From positions 4,340,001 through 4,404,000 of the forward strand of contig NZ_CP034279.1 in the NCBI RefSeq assembly GCF_009739905.1: a DNA stretch of 64,000 bases. Direction: 5' to 3'. The notes beneath the pieces are model-generated. The model saw nothing but the letters and a program-made list of their open reading frames with translations. It searched no databases and had not been told where the DNA came from. This stretch comes from Streptomyces ficellus. Lineage in GTDB: Bacteria > Actinomycetota > Actinomycetes > Streptomycetales > Streptomycetaceae. The translations under genes were made by a program, and so were the position numbers. Each line of letters opens with the position of its first letter. Position 1 is the first letter of the stretch. Shown here one piece after another: positions 27,544 to 35,462 of this stretch.

Positions 27544-28139
27544 CGTGCTGCTCCTCGGCTTCCTCGGTGGCGGAGAGGTGGGGTGCGAGGGCGTGCCTGG
27601 CCCGCGACAGGTGGGTCTTGACGGTGCCGGCCGAGATGCCGGTCTCGTCGGCGACCTGCTGCACGCTCAGGTCGCAGACGTAGTGCAGGACGGCGACCCG
27701 GCGCTGCCGGTCGGGCAACCGGCGCAGCGCCGTGACCAGGGCGACCGTGCCCGGTCCTGGCGCGGGCACCGCCGAGGCGAGGCCGTCGCCGTGCCGCCGC
27801 CACGCCTCGGCGGACCGCTTCCGGCGGCGCCACCGGCTGACGGCGAGCCTCCCCCTGGGCCTTCGGCCCGGGGGGACCCCCAGCCACGGTACGCACCCAC
27901 GCCTCCGGCCCGGCGTCCCGGGACAGCCGCGAGCGGCGCCCCCAGGCCCGTACGAACGCCTCCTGGACCACGTCCTGGGCCTCGTGGAGGTCGCCCGTCA
28001 TCAGGTACAGCTGGCCGACGAGCCGCGTGGCGGAGTGGGCGTACAGCTCCTGGAACTCCTCTTCGGTCAATGCGGCTCCCGGCACGGGTCGGACATGTCT
28101 CATGGCGTATACGTCCGGGGGGACGGTCCCGGTTGACAT
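27527..28139 (-). pseudogene. ECF sigma-70 factor, frameshifted by a palindromic insert
   Basis: Region 2 (TEEEFQELYAHSATRLVGQL ... EAQDVVQEAFVRAWGRRSR ... AWVRTVA) and region 4 (LRRLPDRQRRVAVLHYV ... QQVADETGISAGTVKTHLSRAR) of an ECF sigma factor are both present but in different frames. The shift occurs at 27850-27883, where a palindromic element replaces about 7 expected bases with about 35. Removing it restores a continuous AWVRTVA-W-RLAVSRWRRRKR reading. As it stands, region 2 runs on in the wrong frame without region 4. Possible starts are ATG 28139 or ATG 28103. A sequencing artefact is unlikely, because the insert is a defined palindrome. Confidence 0.75.
27850..27883. repeat. REP-like palindromic element within the ECF sigma gene
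   Basis: A 12-bp stem (TCCCCCTGGGCC against GGCCCGGGGGGA, one T-G pair) with loop TTC, followed by CCCCCAG that can re-pair with the G-run. Short palindromes of this GGGGGA/CCTTCGG type are widely dispersed in Streptomyces genomes (from memory). It sits exactly at the frame break of the sigma gene. No second copy was noticed in the window. Confidence 0.75.
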
Positions 28140-28301
28140 GCGGCCGCACGAATTTCCGGACGCACGCCCCGTACGGACGTCCCCGGGCCCGGGAAGGGTT
28201 TCGGGGGCGGGTGTCGGAGCGACGTCGTACGCTGGGAAACCCCCGGCCCGTGAGACGTGTCGGGCCCTTCGCGTTGCCCCACACCCCGGATGGAAGCCTT
28301 C

Positions 28302-31300
28302 ATGAGCTTGCACGGTCTGCTCGACGCCGTCGTCAAGGACCCCGCCCTCGCCGAAGCGGTCGGCGCCGCCGCAGACGGCCACCGGGCCCACGTCGACCTG
28401 GTCGGCCCGCCCGCGGCGCGTCCCTTCGCGCTCGCCGCGCTGGCCCGGGACGCGGGCCGGCCGGTGCTCGCGGTGACGGCGACGGGCCGGGAGGCGGAGG
28501 ACCTGGCGGCCGCGCTGCGCAGCCTGCTGGACCCGGACACCGTGGTGGAGTACCCGTCGTGGGAGACGCTGCCGCACGAGCGCCTCTCGCCCCGCTCGGA
28601 CACCGTGGGCCGCCGCCTGGCCGTGCTGCGCCGGCTCGTCCACCCGTCGCCGGACGACCCGGCGGCCGGCCCCGTGTCGGTCGTCGTCGCACCCGTGCGC
28701 TCCGTGCTCCAGCCGCAGGTCAAGGGCCTGGGCGAGCTGGAGTCCGTGGCGCTGCGCACCGGGCAGCAGGCCGACCTGAACGAGGTGGTGGAGGGCCTCG
28801 CGGCGGCGGCGTACGCGCGCGTGGAGCTGGTCGAGAAGCGCGGCGAGTTCGCGGTGCGCGGCGGCATCCTGGACGTGTTCCCGCCGACGGAGGAGCACCC
28901 GCTGCGCGTCGAGTTCTGGGGCGACGACGTCGAGGAGATCCGGTACTTCAAGGTCGCCGACCAGCGGTCCCTGGAGATCGCCGAACACGGCCTGTGGGCC
29001 CCGCCGTGCCGCGAGCTGCTGCTGACGGCCTCCGTCCGGGAGCGGGCGGCGGCGCTGGCCGAGGCCCACCCGGAGCTGGGGGAACTGCTCGGCAAGATCG
29101 CCGAGGGGATCGCCGTGGAGGGCATGGAGTCCCTCGCGCCCGTCCTGGTGGACGAGATGGAGCTGCTGCTCGACGTGCTGCCCAAGGGCGCCATGGCGGT
29201 GGTGTGCGACCCGGAGCGGGTGCGGACCAGGGCCGCCGACCTGGTGGCCACCTCCCAGGAGTTCCTGCACGCCTCGTGGGCGGCGACCGCGGGCGGCGGT
29301 CAGGCGCCGATCGACGTCGGCGCGGCGTCGCTGTGGGGCATCGCGGACGTCCGGGACCGGGCGCGCGAGCTGGGCATGATGTGGTGGTCGGTGTCGCCGT
29401 TCGCGGCGGACGACGAGCTGGACGATGACACGCTCAAGCTGGGCATGCACGCCCCGGAGTCGTACCGCGGCGACACCGCCCGGGCGCTCGCCGACACCAA
29501 GGGCTGGCTGGCGGACGGCTGGCGCACGGTGTTCGTCACCGAGGCGCACGGCCCCGCGGCCCGTACGGTCGAGGTGCTGGGCGGCGAGGGCATCGCGGCC
29601 CGCCTCGACAAGGACCTGAAGGACATCGAGCCGTCCCTGGTGCACGTGGCGTGCGGTGCGGTCGAGTACGGCTTCGTCGACCCGGCGCTGCGGCTGGCGG
29701 TCCTCACCGAGACCGACCTGACCGGCCAGAAGGCGGCCGGCAAGGACGGCCAGCGGATGCCCACGCGGCGCCGCAAGACGATCGACCCGCTGACCCTGGA
29801 GACCGGCGATTACATCGTCCACGAGCAGCACGGCGTGGGCCGCTACATCGAGATGGTGCAGCGCACCGTCCAGGGCGCCACCCGCGAGTACCTCCTCGTC
29901 GAGTACGCGCCCGCCAAGCGCGGCCAGCCCGGTGACCGCCTCTACATCCCGACCGACCAGCTGGAGCAGGTCACCAAGTACGTCGGTGGCGAGGCGCCGA
30001 CGCTCCACCGGCTCGGCGGCGCCGACTGGACCAAGACCAAGGCGCGGGCGAAGAAGGCGGTCAAGGAGATCGCCGCCGACCTGATCAAGCTGTACAGCGC
30101 CCGGATGGCCGCCCCCGGCCACGCCTTCGGCGCGGACACCCCGTGGCAGCGGGAGCTGGAGGACGCCTTCCCTTACGCGGAGACGCCCGACCAGCTGTCC
30201 ACCATCGCCGAGGTGAAGGAGGACATGGAGAAGACGGTCCCCATGGACCGCCTCATCTGCGGCGACGTCGGCTACGGCAAGACGGAGATCGCGGTGCGGG
30301 CCGCGTTCAAGGCGGTGCAGGACGGCAAGCAGGTCGCGGTCCTGGTGCCCACCACGCTGCTCGTGCAGCAGCACTTCGGCACGTTCTCCGAGCGGTACTC
30401 CCAGTTCCCGGTCGTCGTGCGGGCCCTGTCCCGGTTCCAGACCGACGCGGAGGCCAAGGCCACGCTGGAAGGGCTGAAGGACGGCGCGGTCGACATCGTC
30501 ATCGGCACGCACCGGCTGTTCTCCTCGGAGACGAAGTTCAAGGACCTGGGCCTGGTCATCGTCGACGAGGAGCAGCGCTTCGGCGTCGAGCACAAGGAGC
30601 AGCTGAAGAAGCTGCGCGCCAACGTCGACGTGCTCACCATGTCCGCCACCCCCATCCCCCGGACGCTGGAGATGGCGGTGACCGGCATCCGCGAGATGTC
30701 GACCATCACCACCCCGCCGGAGGAGCGGCACCCGGTCCTCACCTTCGTCGGCCCGTACGAGGAGAAGCAGATCGGCGCGGCGATCCGCCGCGAGCTGCTG
30801 CGCGAGGGCCAGGTCTTCTACATCCACAACCGGGTCGAGTCCATCGACCGGGCGGCGGCCCGCCTCCGCGAGATCGTGCCCGAGGCGCGCATCGCGACCG
30901 CGCACGGCCAGATGTCGGAGTCGGCCCTGGAACAGGTGGTCGTGGACTTCTGGGAGAAGAAGTTCGACGTGCTGGTCTCCACGACGATCGTCGAGTCCGG
31001 CATCGACATCTCCAACGCCAACACCCTGATCGTGGAGCGCGGCGACAACTTCGGCCTCTCGCAGCTGCACCAGCTGCGCGGCCGGGTGGGCCGCGGCCGC
31101 GAGCGGGGCTACGCGTACTTCCTCTACCCGCCGGAGAAGCCGCTGACGGAGACCGCGCACGAGCGGCTCGCGACGATCGCCCAGCACACCGAGATGGGCG
31201 CCGGCATGTACGTGGCGATGAAGGACCTGGAGATCCGCGGCGCGGGCAACCTGCTCGGCGGCGAGCAGTCCGGCCACATCGCGGGCGTCGGTTTCGACCT

Positions 31301-31832
31301 GTACGTCCGCATGGTGGGCGAGGCGGTGGCGGACTACCGGGCCTCCCTGGAGGGCGGCGTCGAGGAGGAGCCGCCGCTGGAGGTCAAGATCGAGCTGCCG
31401 GTCGACGCGCACGTCCCGCACGACTACGCGCCCGGCGAGCGGCTCCGGCTCCAGGCGTACCGGGCGATCGCCTCCGCGAACACGGAGGAGGACATCGCGG
31501 CGGTCCGCGAGGAGCTCACCGACCGTTACGGCAAGCTCCCCGAACCGGTGGAGAACCTGCTGCTGGTCGCCGGCCTGCGGATGCTGGCCCGCGCGTGCGG
31601 CGTCGGCGAGATCGTCCTCCAGGGGCCGAACGTCCGCTTCGCCCCGGTGGACCTGCGCGAGTCGCAGGAGCTGCGCCTCAAGCGCCTCTACCCCCGCACG
31701 GTCATCAAGGCGCCCACGCACCAGATCCTGGTGCCGCGCCCCACCACGGGCAAGATCGGCGGCAAGCCGGTGGTGGGCCGCGAACTGCTGGCGTGGACGG
31801 GCGAGTTCCTCACGACGATCCTGGGTTCGTAG
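28302..31832 (+). CDS. mfd: transcription-repair coupling factor
   Basis: Mfd removes RNA polymerase stalled at DNA damage and recruits UvrA. The 1176-residue protein has the N-terminal UvrB-like region, an RNA-polymerase-interaction domain around residues 500-570, and a RecG-like translocase: Walker A GDVGYGKTE (654-662), DEEQ box (755-758), SATPIPRTLE, and GRVGRGRERGYAYFLYP. A TRCF C-terminal domain follows. Length is normal. ATG 28302 follows GGAAG; ATG 28290, four codons upstream, is a possible alternative. Divergent from the broken sigma operon. Confidence 0.97.
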   Translation: MSLHGLLDAVVKDPALAEAVGAAADGHRAHVDLVGPPAARPFALAALARDAGRPVLAVTATGREAEDLAAALRSLLDPDTVVEYPSWETLPHERLSPRSDTVGRRLAVLRRLVHPSPDDPAAGPVSVVVAPVRSVLQPQVKGLGELESVALRTGQQADLNEVVEGLAAAAYARVELVEKRGEFAVRGGILDVFPPTEEHPLRVEFWGDDVEEIRYFKVADQRSLEIAEHGLWAPPCRELLLTASVRERAAALAEAHPELGELLGKIAEGIAVEGMESLAPVLVDEMELLLDVLPKGAMAVVCDPERVRTRAADLVATSQEFLHASWAATAGGGQAPIDVGAASLWGIADVRDRARELGMMWWSVSPFAADDELDDDTLKLGMHAPESYRGDTARALADTKGWLADGWRTVFVTEAHGPAARTVEVLGGEGIAARLDKDLKDIEPSLVHVACGAVEYGFVDPALRLAVLTETDLTGQKAAGKDGQRMPTRRRKTIDPLTLETGDYIVHEQHGVGRYIEMVQRTVQGATREYLLVEYAPAKRGQPGDRLYIPTDQLEQVTKYVGGEAPTLHRLGGADWTKTKARAKKAVKEIAADLIKLYSARMAAPGHAFGADTPWQRELEDAFPYAETPDQLSTIAEVKEDMEKTVPMDRLICGDVGYGKTEIAVRAAFKAVQDGKQVAVLVPTTLLVQQHFGTFSERYSQFPVVVRALSRFQTDAEAKATLEGLKDGAVDIVIGTHRLFSSETKFKDLGLVIVDEEQRFGVEHKEQLKKLRANVDVLTMSATPIPRTLEMAVTGIREMSTITTPPEERHPVLTFVGPYEEKQIGAAIRRELLREGQVFYIHNRVESIDRAAARLREIVPEARIATAHGQMSESALEQVVVDFWEKKFDVLVSTTIVESGIDISNANTLIVERGDNFGLSQLHQLRGRVGRGRERGYAYFLYPPEKPLTETAHERLATIAQHTEMGAGMYVAMKDLEIRGAGNLLGGEQSGHIAGVGFDLYVRMVGEAVADYRASLEGGVEEEPPLEVKIELPVDAHVPHDYAPGERLRLQAYRAIASANTEEDIAAVREELTDRYGKLPEPVENLLLVAGLRMLARACGVGEIVLQGPNVRFAPVDLRESQELRLKRLYPRTVIKAPTHQILVPRPTTGKIGGKPVVGRELLAWTGEFLTTILGS

Positions 31833-31897
31833 ACCGGGGGCGGGCGCCGGGGCGTAGGGCCTGCGACGGTCCCGGGGCGCGGGCCTACGATGCGGGG

Positions 31898-32644
31898 ATG
31901 CGCCGTACGCTCCGGGCCGCCGCCCTCGCCCTGTCCCTCGCCGCGCCCCTGGCCGCCGGGTGCGGCGTGCTGGACGACGCCTCCCCGGCGCACGGCCCGT
32001 CGTCCGGCACGCGCGCGGCCGGGCCGCTCGACAACCCCGACGGTACGAAGCCGGGACTCGCGCCCCTCACGACCGACGCCGACCGGGCGGCGGCGCGGCG
32101 GCTCGTCGAGGCGCTCCCCGTCAAAGGCCGCGGGGCCAGGACCGGTTACGACCGGGACGAGTTCGGTTACGCCTGGATGGACACCGCCGACGGCGTGCCG
32201 CTGGCGCGCAACGGCTGCGACACCCGCAACGACCTCCTGCGCCGCGACGGGCAGGACGTGCGCTTCCGGTCCGGTTCCGACTGCGTGGTGGTGGCGATGA
32301 CGCTGCACGACCCTTACACCGGCAAGGACATCGCCTGGAAGAAGGCGGAGGCGGCGGACGTGCAGGTGGATCACGTCGTACCGCTGTCGTACAGCTGGCA
32401 GATGGGCGCCTCGCGCTGGCCGGAGCGCACCCGCGAACAGCTGGCGAACGATCCGCTGAACCTGCTGCCGGTCGACGGCGCGACGAACGGCCGGAAGGGC
32501 GATTCGGGCCCGGCGTCCTGGCTGCCGCCGCACAAGGCCGTCCGGTGCGCGTACGCGGTGCGGTTCGCGCAGGTGGCGAAGAAGTACCGGCTGGCCGTGA
32601 CGGCGGCGGACCGGCGCACGATGCTGGCGCAGTGCGGCGGCTGA
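31898..32644 (+). CDS. secreted HNH-nuclease-like lipoprotein (DUF1524)
   Basis: 248 residues. An Arg-containing leader and lipobox LAAGC (Cys at ~23) predict a lipid-anchored extracytoplasmic protein. The C-terminal half has the DUF1524/GmrSD_C HNH core: VQVDHVVPLSYSW, then ANDPLNLLPVDGATNGRKGD, where His, Asn and Lys/Asp form the betabetaalpha-metal site. Related Streptomyces proteins are annotated as secreted nucleases that could degrade extracellular DNA for nutrition. ATG 31898. It lies 65 bases after mfd. Confidence 0.85.
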   Translation: MRRTLRAAALALSLAAPLAAGCGVLDDASPAHGPSSGTRAAGPLDNPDGTKPGLAPLTTDADRAAARRLVEALPVKGRGARTGYDRDEFGYAWMDTADGVPLARNGCDTRNDLLRRDGQDVRFRSGSDCVVVAMTLHDPYTGKDIAWKKAEAADVQVDHVVPLSYSWQMGASRWPERTREQLANDPLNLLPVDGATNGRKGDSGPASWLPPHKAVRCAYAVRFAQVAKKYRLAVTAADRRTMLAQCGG

Positions 32645-32718
32645 ACCGTGCGGCGGATGAGCCGGTGCGGGCGATAAACCCGTTGGGCGCGGCGCGCCGG
32701 GCTGTTTAGCCTGCCCGG

Positions 32719-33465
32719 ATGGAACTGCACATAACGACGCTCGCCGAGCGGCCCGAACTCCAGGGCACCCTCTGGGACATGCTCGACCTGTGGCCGGAGT
32801 TCATGCGCCACGACCCCATCGGCTGGGCCAACATCGGCCGGATCGTCACCGAGCTGCCGGAGTACGTGCTCGTCGCCACCGACGCCGAGGGGGCGGTCGT
32901 GGCACGCGGGTTCAGCGTTCCGTTCCAGCTGCGGGCGCAGGGGCGCGGTGACCTGCCCGCGACCGGCTGGGACCAGGTGCTGTTGTGGGCGTTCTCGGAC
33001 CGGCGGCACGGGCGCATCCCCGACACGGTGAGCGCGATCGAGATCGCCGTCGACACCCGTGTCCAGGGCAAGGGCGTGTCGGCGCGGATGCTGGCCGCCA
33101 TGCGGGACAACGCGGCGCGGATGGGCTTCCGCGAGGTCGTCGCACCGGTCCGCCCCAGCGGCAAGCACCTGGAGGCCGGGACGCCGATGCACGAGTACGC
33201 GTTCCGTACGCGGCCGGAGGACGGGCTGCCGCACGACCCCTGGCTGCGGGTCCACGTCCGCGCGGGCGGGGTCGTGGAGGCGGTGGCGCCCGCCTCGATG
33301 ACGATCGCGCACTCGGTGGAGCGCTGGCGGGAGTGGACCGGGCTGCCGTTCGACACGGACGGCCCGGTGGAGGTGGAGGGCGCGCTGGCGCCGGTGCGGT
33401 GCGAGGCGTCGAGCGGGTACGCCGTGTACGTCGAGCCCAACGTGTGGGTGCGCCACCGGCTTTGA
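32719..33465 (+). CDS. GNAT-family N-acetyltransferase-like protein
   Basis: 248 residues. The acetyl-CoA pyrophosphate-binding loop is visible as RVQGKGVSARML (R/Q-x-x-G-x-G) at about residues 115-126, after the SAIEIAVDT strand. The N-terminal TLWDMLDLWPEFMRHDP segment and C-terminal HSVERWREWTGLPFD are shared by a Streptomyces subfamily of unknown substrate. ATG 32719. Separate transcription unit closed by a double hairpin. Confidence 0.78.
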   Translation: MELHITTLAERPELQGTLWDMLDLWPEFMRHDPIGWANIGRIVTELPEYVLVATDAEGAVVARGFSVPFQLRAQGRGDLPATGWDQVLLWAFSDRRHGRIPDTVSAIEIAVDTRVQGKGVSARMLAAMRDNAARMGFREVVAPVRPSGKHLEAGTPMHEYAFRTRPEDGLPHDPWLRVHVRAGGVVEAVAPASMTIAHSVERWREWTGLPFDTDGPVEVEGALAPVRCEASSGYAVYVEPNVWVRHRL

Positions 33466-33533
33466 GCTCCGCCGTGTGCGGTGCGCACACGGCGGAGCCG
33501 GACGGGCCGTCCCCTCCGACGGCCCGTCCGGCT
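33466..33533. terminator. overlapping double hairpin between convergent genes
   Basis: Two perfect stems share three bases: a 14-bp stem at 33466-33498 (loop 5) starting right after the stop of the GNAT gene, and a 16-bp stem at 33496-33533 (loop CCCTCC). They lie between convergent genes and can terminate from both sides. Confidence 0.9.
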
Positions 33534-33558
33534 CCTCGCGTTCCCCCCGTCGGTCCCT

Positions 33559-34329
33559 CTACTCCGCGCCCAGCGCGTCCAGGTCCACGATGTCCTTCTC
33601 GGCCGGCTTCTTGGCCGGAACGGGCTTGCCGTAGTCGAGGAACGACATCGTGCCCGGCTCGTCGCCGCCCTTCACGTCGACCTTCAGCAGGTACGGCTCA
33701 CCCTCGGTGGCGACGTAGATCTTGTACGTCGTGGCGCCGTCCTTCTCGGTGAGGGTCAGGGCCTTCTTGCCGTTGACGGTGGTCTCCTCGCCGCGCTCGG
33801 CGGCGTTGCGGCCGGTCTCGAACTCGGACAGCAGCGTGTTGAGTTCGCACATCCCCAGGCTGTCCTTGGCCTCCGGGTCGTCGATGTCCGTCTTCACCCA
33901 GCGGCCCTTGAGCATGGTGAGCACGGCCTCCGTCTCCTCGGGCGAGGAGCCCTCGTTCTGGTCGCGCAGGAACGCCTCGTCGAAGCGCAGGTAGGCGAGC
34001 CCCCCGGTGCGGAGGATCTCCATGGTGCCGGTGGCGCCCAGGGTGACGGTGCCGGCGCACTGCCCCTTGGTGTCCAGGGCCAGGAACGTCTTCGTCCGGC
34101 CGTCCTCCGTCGTGAGGTCGGCGTCGAGTGTGAGGGAGGTGGCCGACTTGGTCGCCTTGATGGCCTTATTGGCTATCTGCTGGCCCGAGAGGCCCGGGAA
34201 GGGGCCCTTCTCCTCCGCCTTGGCGCCCGCCGTGCCGGTGGGGCCGCAGGCGCTCAGGCCGAGGGCGGCGGACGTGCACAGGGCGGCCACGAGGGAGACC
34301 TTCAGGGCGCGACGGGTGGTGGCAGACAT
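33559..34329 (-). CDS. LppX/LprG-like lipoprotein
   Basis: 256 residues with a type II signal peptide (RRALKVSLVAALCTSAALGL) and lipobox LSAC. The mature part has SLTLDADLTTEDGRT, a central GRWVKTDIDD and LLKVDVKGGDEPGTMSFLDYGKPV, the pattern of the LolA-like LppX/LprAFG lipoproteins that carry lipids at the outer face of the membrane. ATG 34329; in-frame extension upstream is Pro/Ser-rich leader sequence. Upstream is a purine-rich GGTGAAG-repeat leader. Confidence 0.78.
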   Translation of the reverse strand: MSATTRRALKVSLVAALCTSAALGLSACGPTGTAGAKAEEKGPFPGLSGQQIANKAIKATKSATSLTLDADLTTEDGRTKTFLALDTKGQCAGTVTLGATGTMEILRTGGLAYLRFDEAFLRDQNEGSSPEETEAVLTMLKGRWVKTDIDDPEAKDSLGMCELNTLLSEFETGRNAAERGEETTVNGKKALTLTEKDGATTYKIYVATEGEPYLLKVDVKGGDEPGTMSFLDYGKPVPAKKPAEKDIVDLDALGAE

Positions 34330-34405
34330 GGGGTGACGACTCCGGGGGTGAAGGGTGAAGGGGTGATGGGGTGAAGAGGTGAAAGGGGGTGGGGAGGGGG
34401 AGGGG
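34330..34405 (-). repeat. purine-rich GGTGAAG-type repeats ahead of the lipoprotein gene
   Basis: On the plus strand, GGTGAAGG / GGGTGATGG / GGTGAAGA / GGTGAAAG units repeat imperfectly between about 34348 and 34389. In the minus-strand mRNA leader this is a pyrimidine-rich, weakly structured stretch. The gene lacks a clear Shine-Dalgarno sequence here. Confidence 0.55.
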
Positions 34406-34416
34406 CGCGACACGAC

Positions 34417-35265
34417 CTAGAGCGTGAGCTCCCACTGCGTGGGGTTGTAGTCGAAGCCGGGGGTGACCTCGACGGTCAGGGTCTTGGCGTCGGCGGGGGC
34501 GTCGAAGGCGTACTTCACGGTGGCCTTCTTGCCGGGCAGGACGGTGCCGGTGAAGCCCTTGCCGTACGTGTCGCCGTCGAAGATCTCCTCGGCGGTCGCG
34601 CCCTCCGCGCCGGCCCGGGCGCTGACGGCGAGGGAGTCACTGGCGAACGCCTTCTTGCCGCCGTTCTCGACGACGATCGAGACCTCGTAGACCTTGTTGC
34701 CCTCGGTGTGGCCGATGGCGTACTCGCCGGCCTCGACGGGCTTCGGTGCGGACACGCTCACCTGGAGGTCGTCGTCGTAGACGGAGGCGTCGCCGGCGGC
34801 CAGCGGCTTGCCGTCGGGCGTCTCCTCCGCCGCGGGGGCGCCGCTCTCGGCGGTGGACGGGTCCTTCGGCGCCGTGCTGGCACTGTCCAGCGCCTTGTCG
34901 ACCTCCTCGACGACGTCGCTCGCGGCCTTGAACACGATCACCGCGCCGACGACCGAGAGGATCATCGCGACCAGGCCGAGCACCGCGCCGGCCGTGGCCA
35001 CGCCCTTGTTGGCGGCCTCGCCCCTCTTCGCCCGGCCCCGGCCGGAGAGGCCCAGGATCAGGGCCAGGACGCCGAGCACGCCGGCCACCCAGAACAGCAG
35101 GGGGATCACACCGGCCAGGGCGCCGATGACACCGAGCACGAGCGCCGCCGTACCGAGTCCGTTGCGGACCGGCTGCGGCTGTGGTGCCGGCGCGCCGCCG
35201 TAGGGGCCCGGGTAGGGCTGGTGGCTGCCGTGCTGGTTCTGGGGCTGCTGCGTGAAGTCGGACAT
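34417..35265 (-). CDS. DUF4190/DUF4352-type membrane protein
   Basis: 282 residues. A Gln/Pro/Gly-rich cytoplasmic N-terminus (~45 residues) precedes two to three hydrophobic helices (LGTAALVLGVIGALAGVIP; VLGVLALILGL; GAVLGLVAMILSVVG), the DUF4190 arrangement. The external C-terminal half (from about residue 155) has the beta-rich DUF4352 pattern (VYEVSIVVENGGKKAF ... FTGTVLPGKKATVKYAF). Probably a surface-exposed membrane protein of unknown role. ATG 35265 with AGGGGG upstream; divergent from the DNA methylase gene. Confidence 0.75.
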   Translation of the reverse strand: MSDFTQQPQNQHGSHQPYPGPYGGAPAPQPQPVRNGLGTAALVLGVIGALAGVIPLLFWVAGVLGVLALILGLSGRGRAKRGEAANKGVATAGAVLGLVAMILSVVGAVIVFKAASDVVEEVDKALDSASTAPKDPSTAESGAPAAEETPDGKPLAAGDASVYDDDLQVSVSAPKPVEAGEYAIGHTEGNKVYEVSIVVENGGKKAFASDSLAVSARAGAEGATAEEIFDGDTYGKGFTGTVLPGKKATVKYAFDAPADAKTLTVEVTPGFDYNPTQWELTL

Positions 35266-35346
35266 GGGTCCCCCTCGGACCGTGCATGGGTGGGTTCGGG
35301 GCTTCACAGCTGCCCCGTGCGGCGACGGGTCAATAAGACCAGAGGC

Positions 35347-35427
35347 TGTGAACCGAGTCAACACGGTTCACAAAGTTGAGATCGGCTCACACTGTGAAGG
35401 GGTTCGTCCTGTGCTCGGTTGTAGGAT
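35347..35427. promoter_or_regulatory. operator-like inverted repeats upstream of the DNA methylase gene
   Basis: TGTGAACCG-N8-CGGTTCACA (35347-35372) is a perfect 9-bp inverted repeat; 14 bases further, TCACA-C-TGTGA (35387-35397) repeats the same half-site core. A TAGGAT -10 candidate for the methylase lies at 35422-35427. The arrangement implies a dimeric regulator acting on one or both divergent genes; the HTH of the methylase itself is a candidate. Confidence 0.6.
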
Positions 35428-35462
35428 CGGCGCCACAGCAGCAGAGGGAAGGGAGTCGGCCG

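Noticed and set aside
27540..31721. Very long minus-strand open frame (over 1300 codons) opposite mfd
   Set aside because: It is antisense to clear mfd motifs and has Arg/Gly/Val-biased composition. Only its far end (sigma region 2) is real coding sequence.
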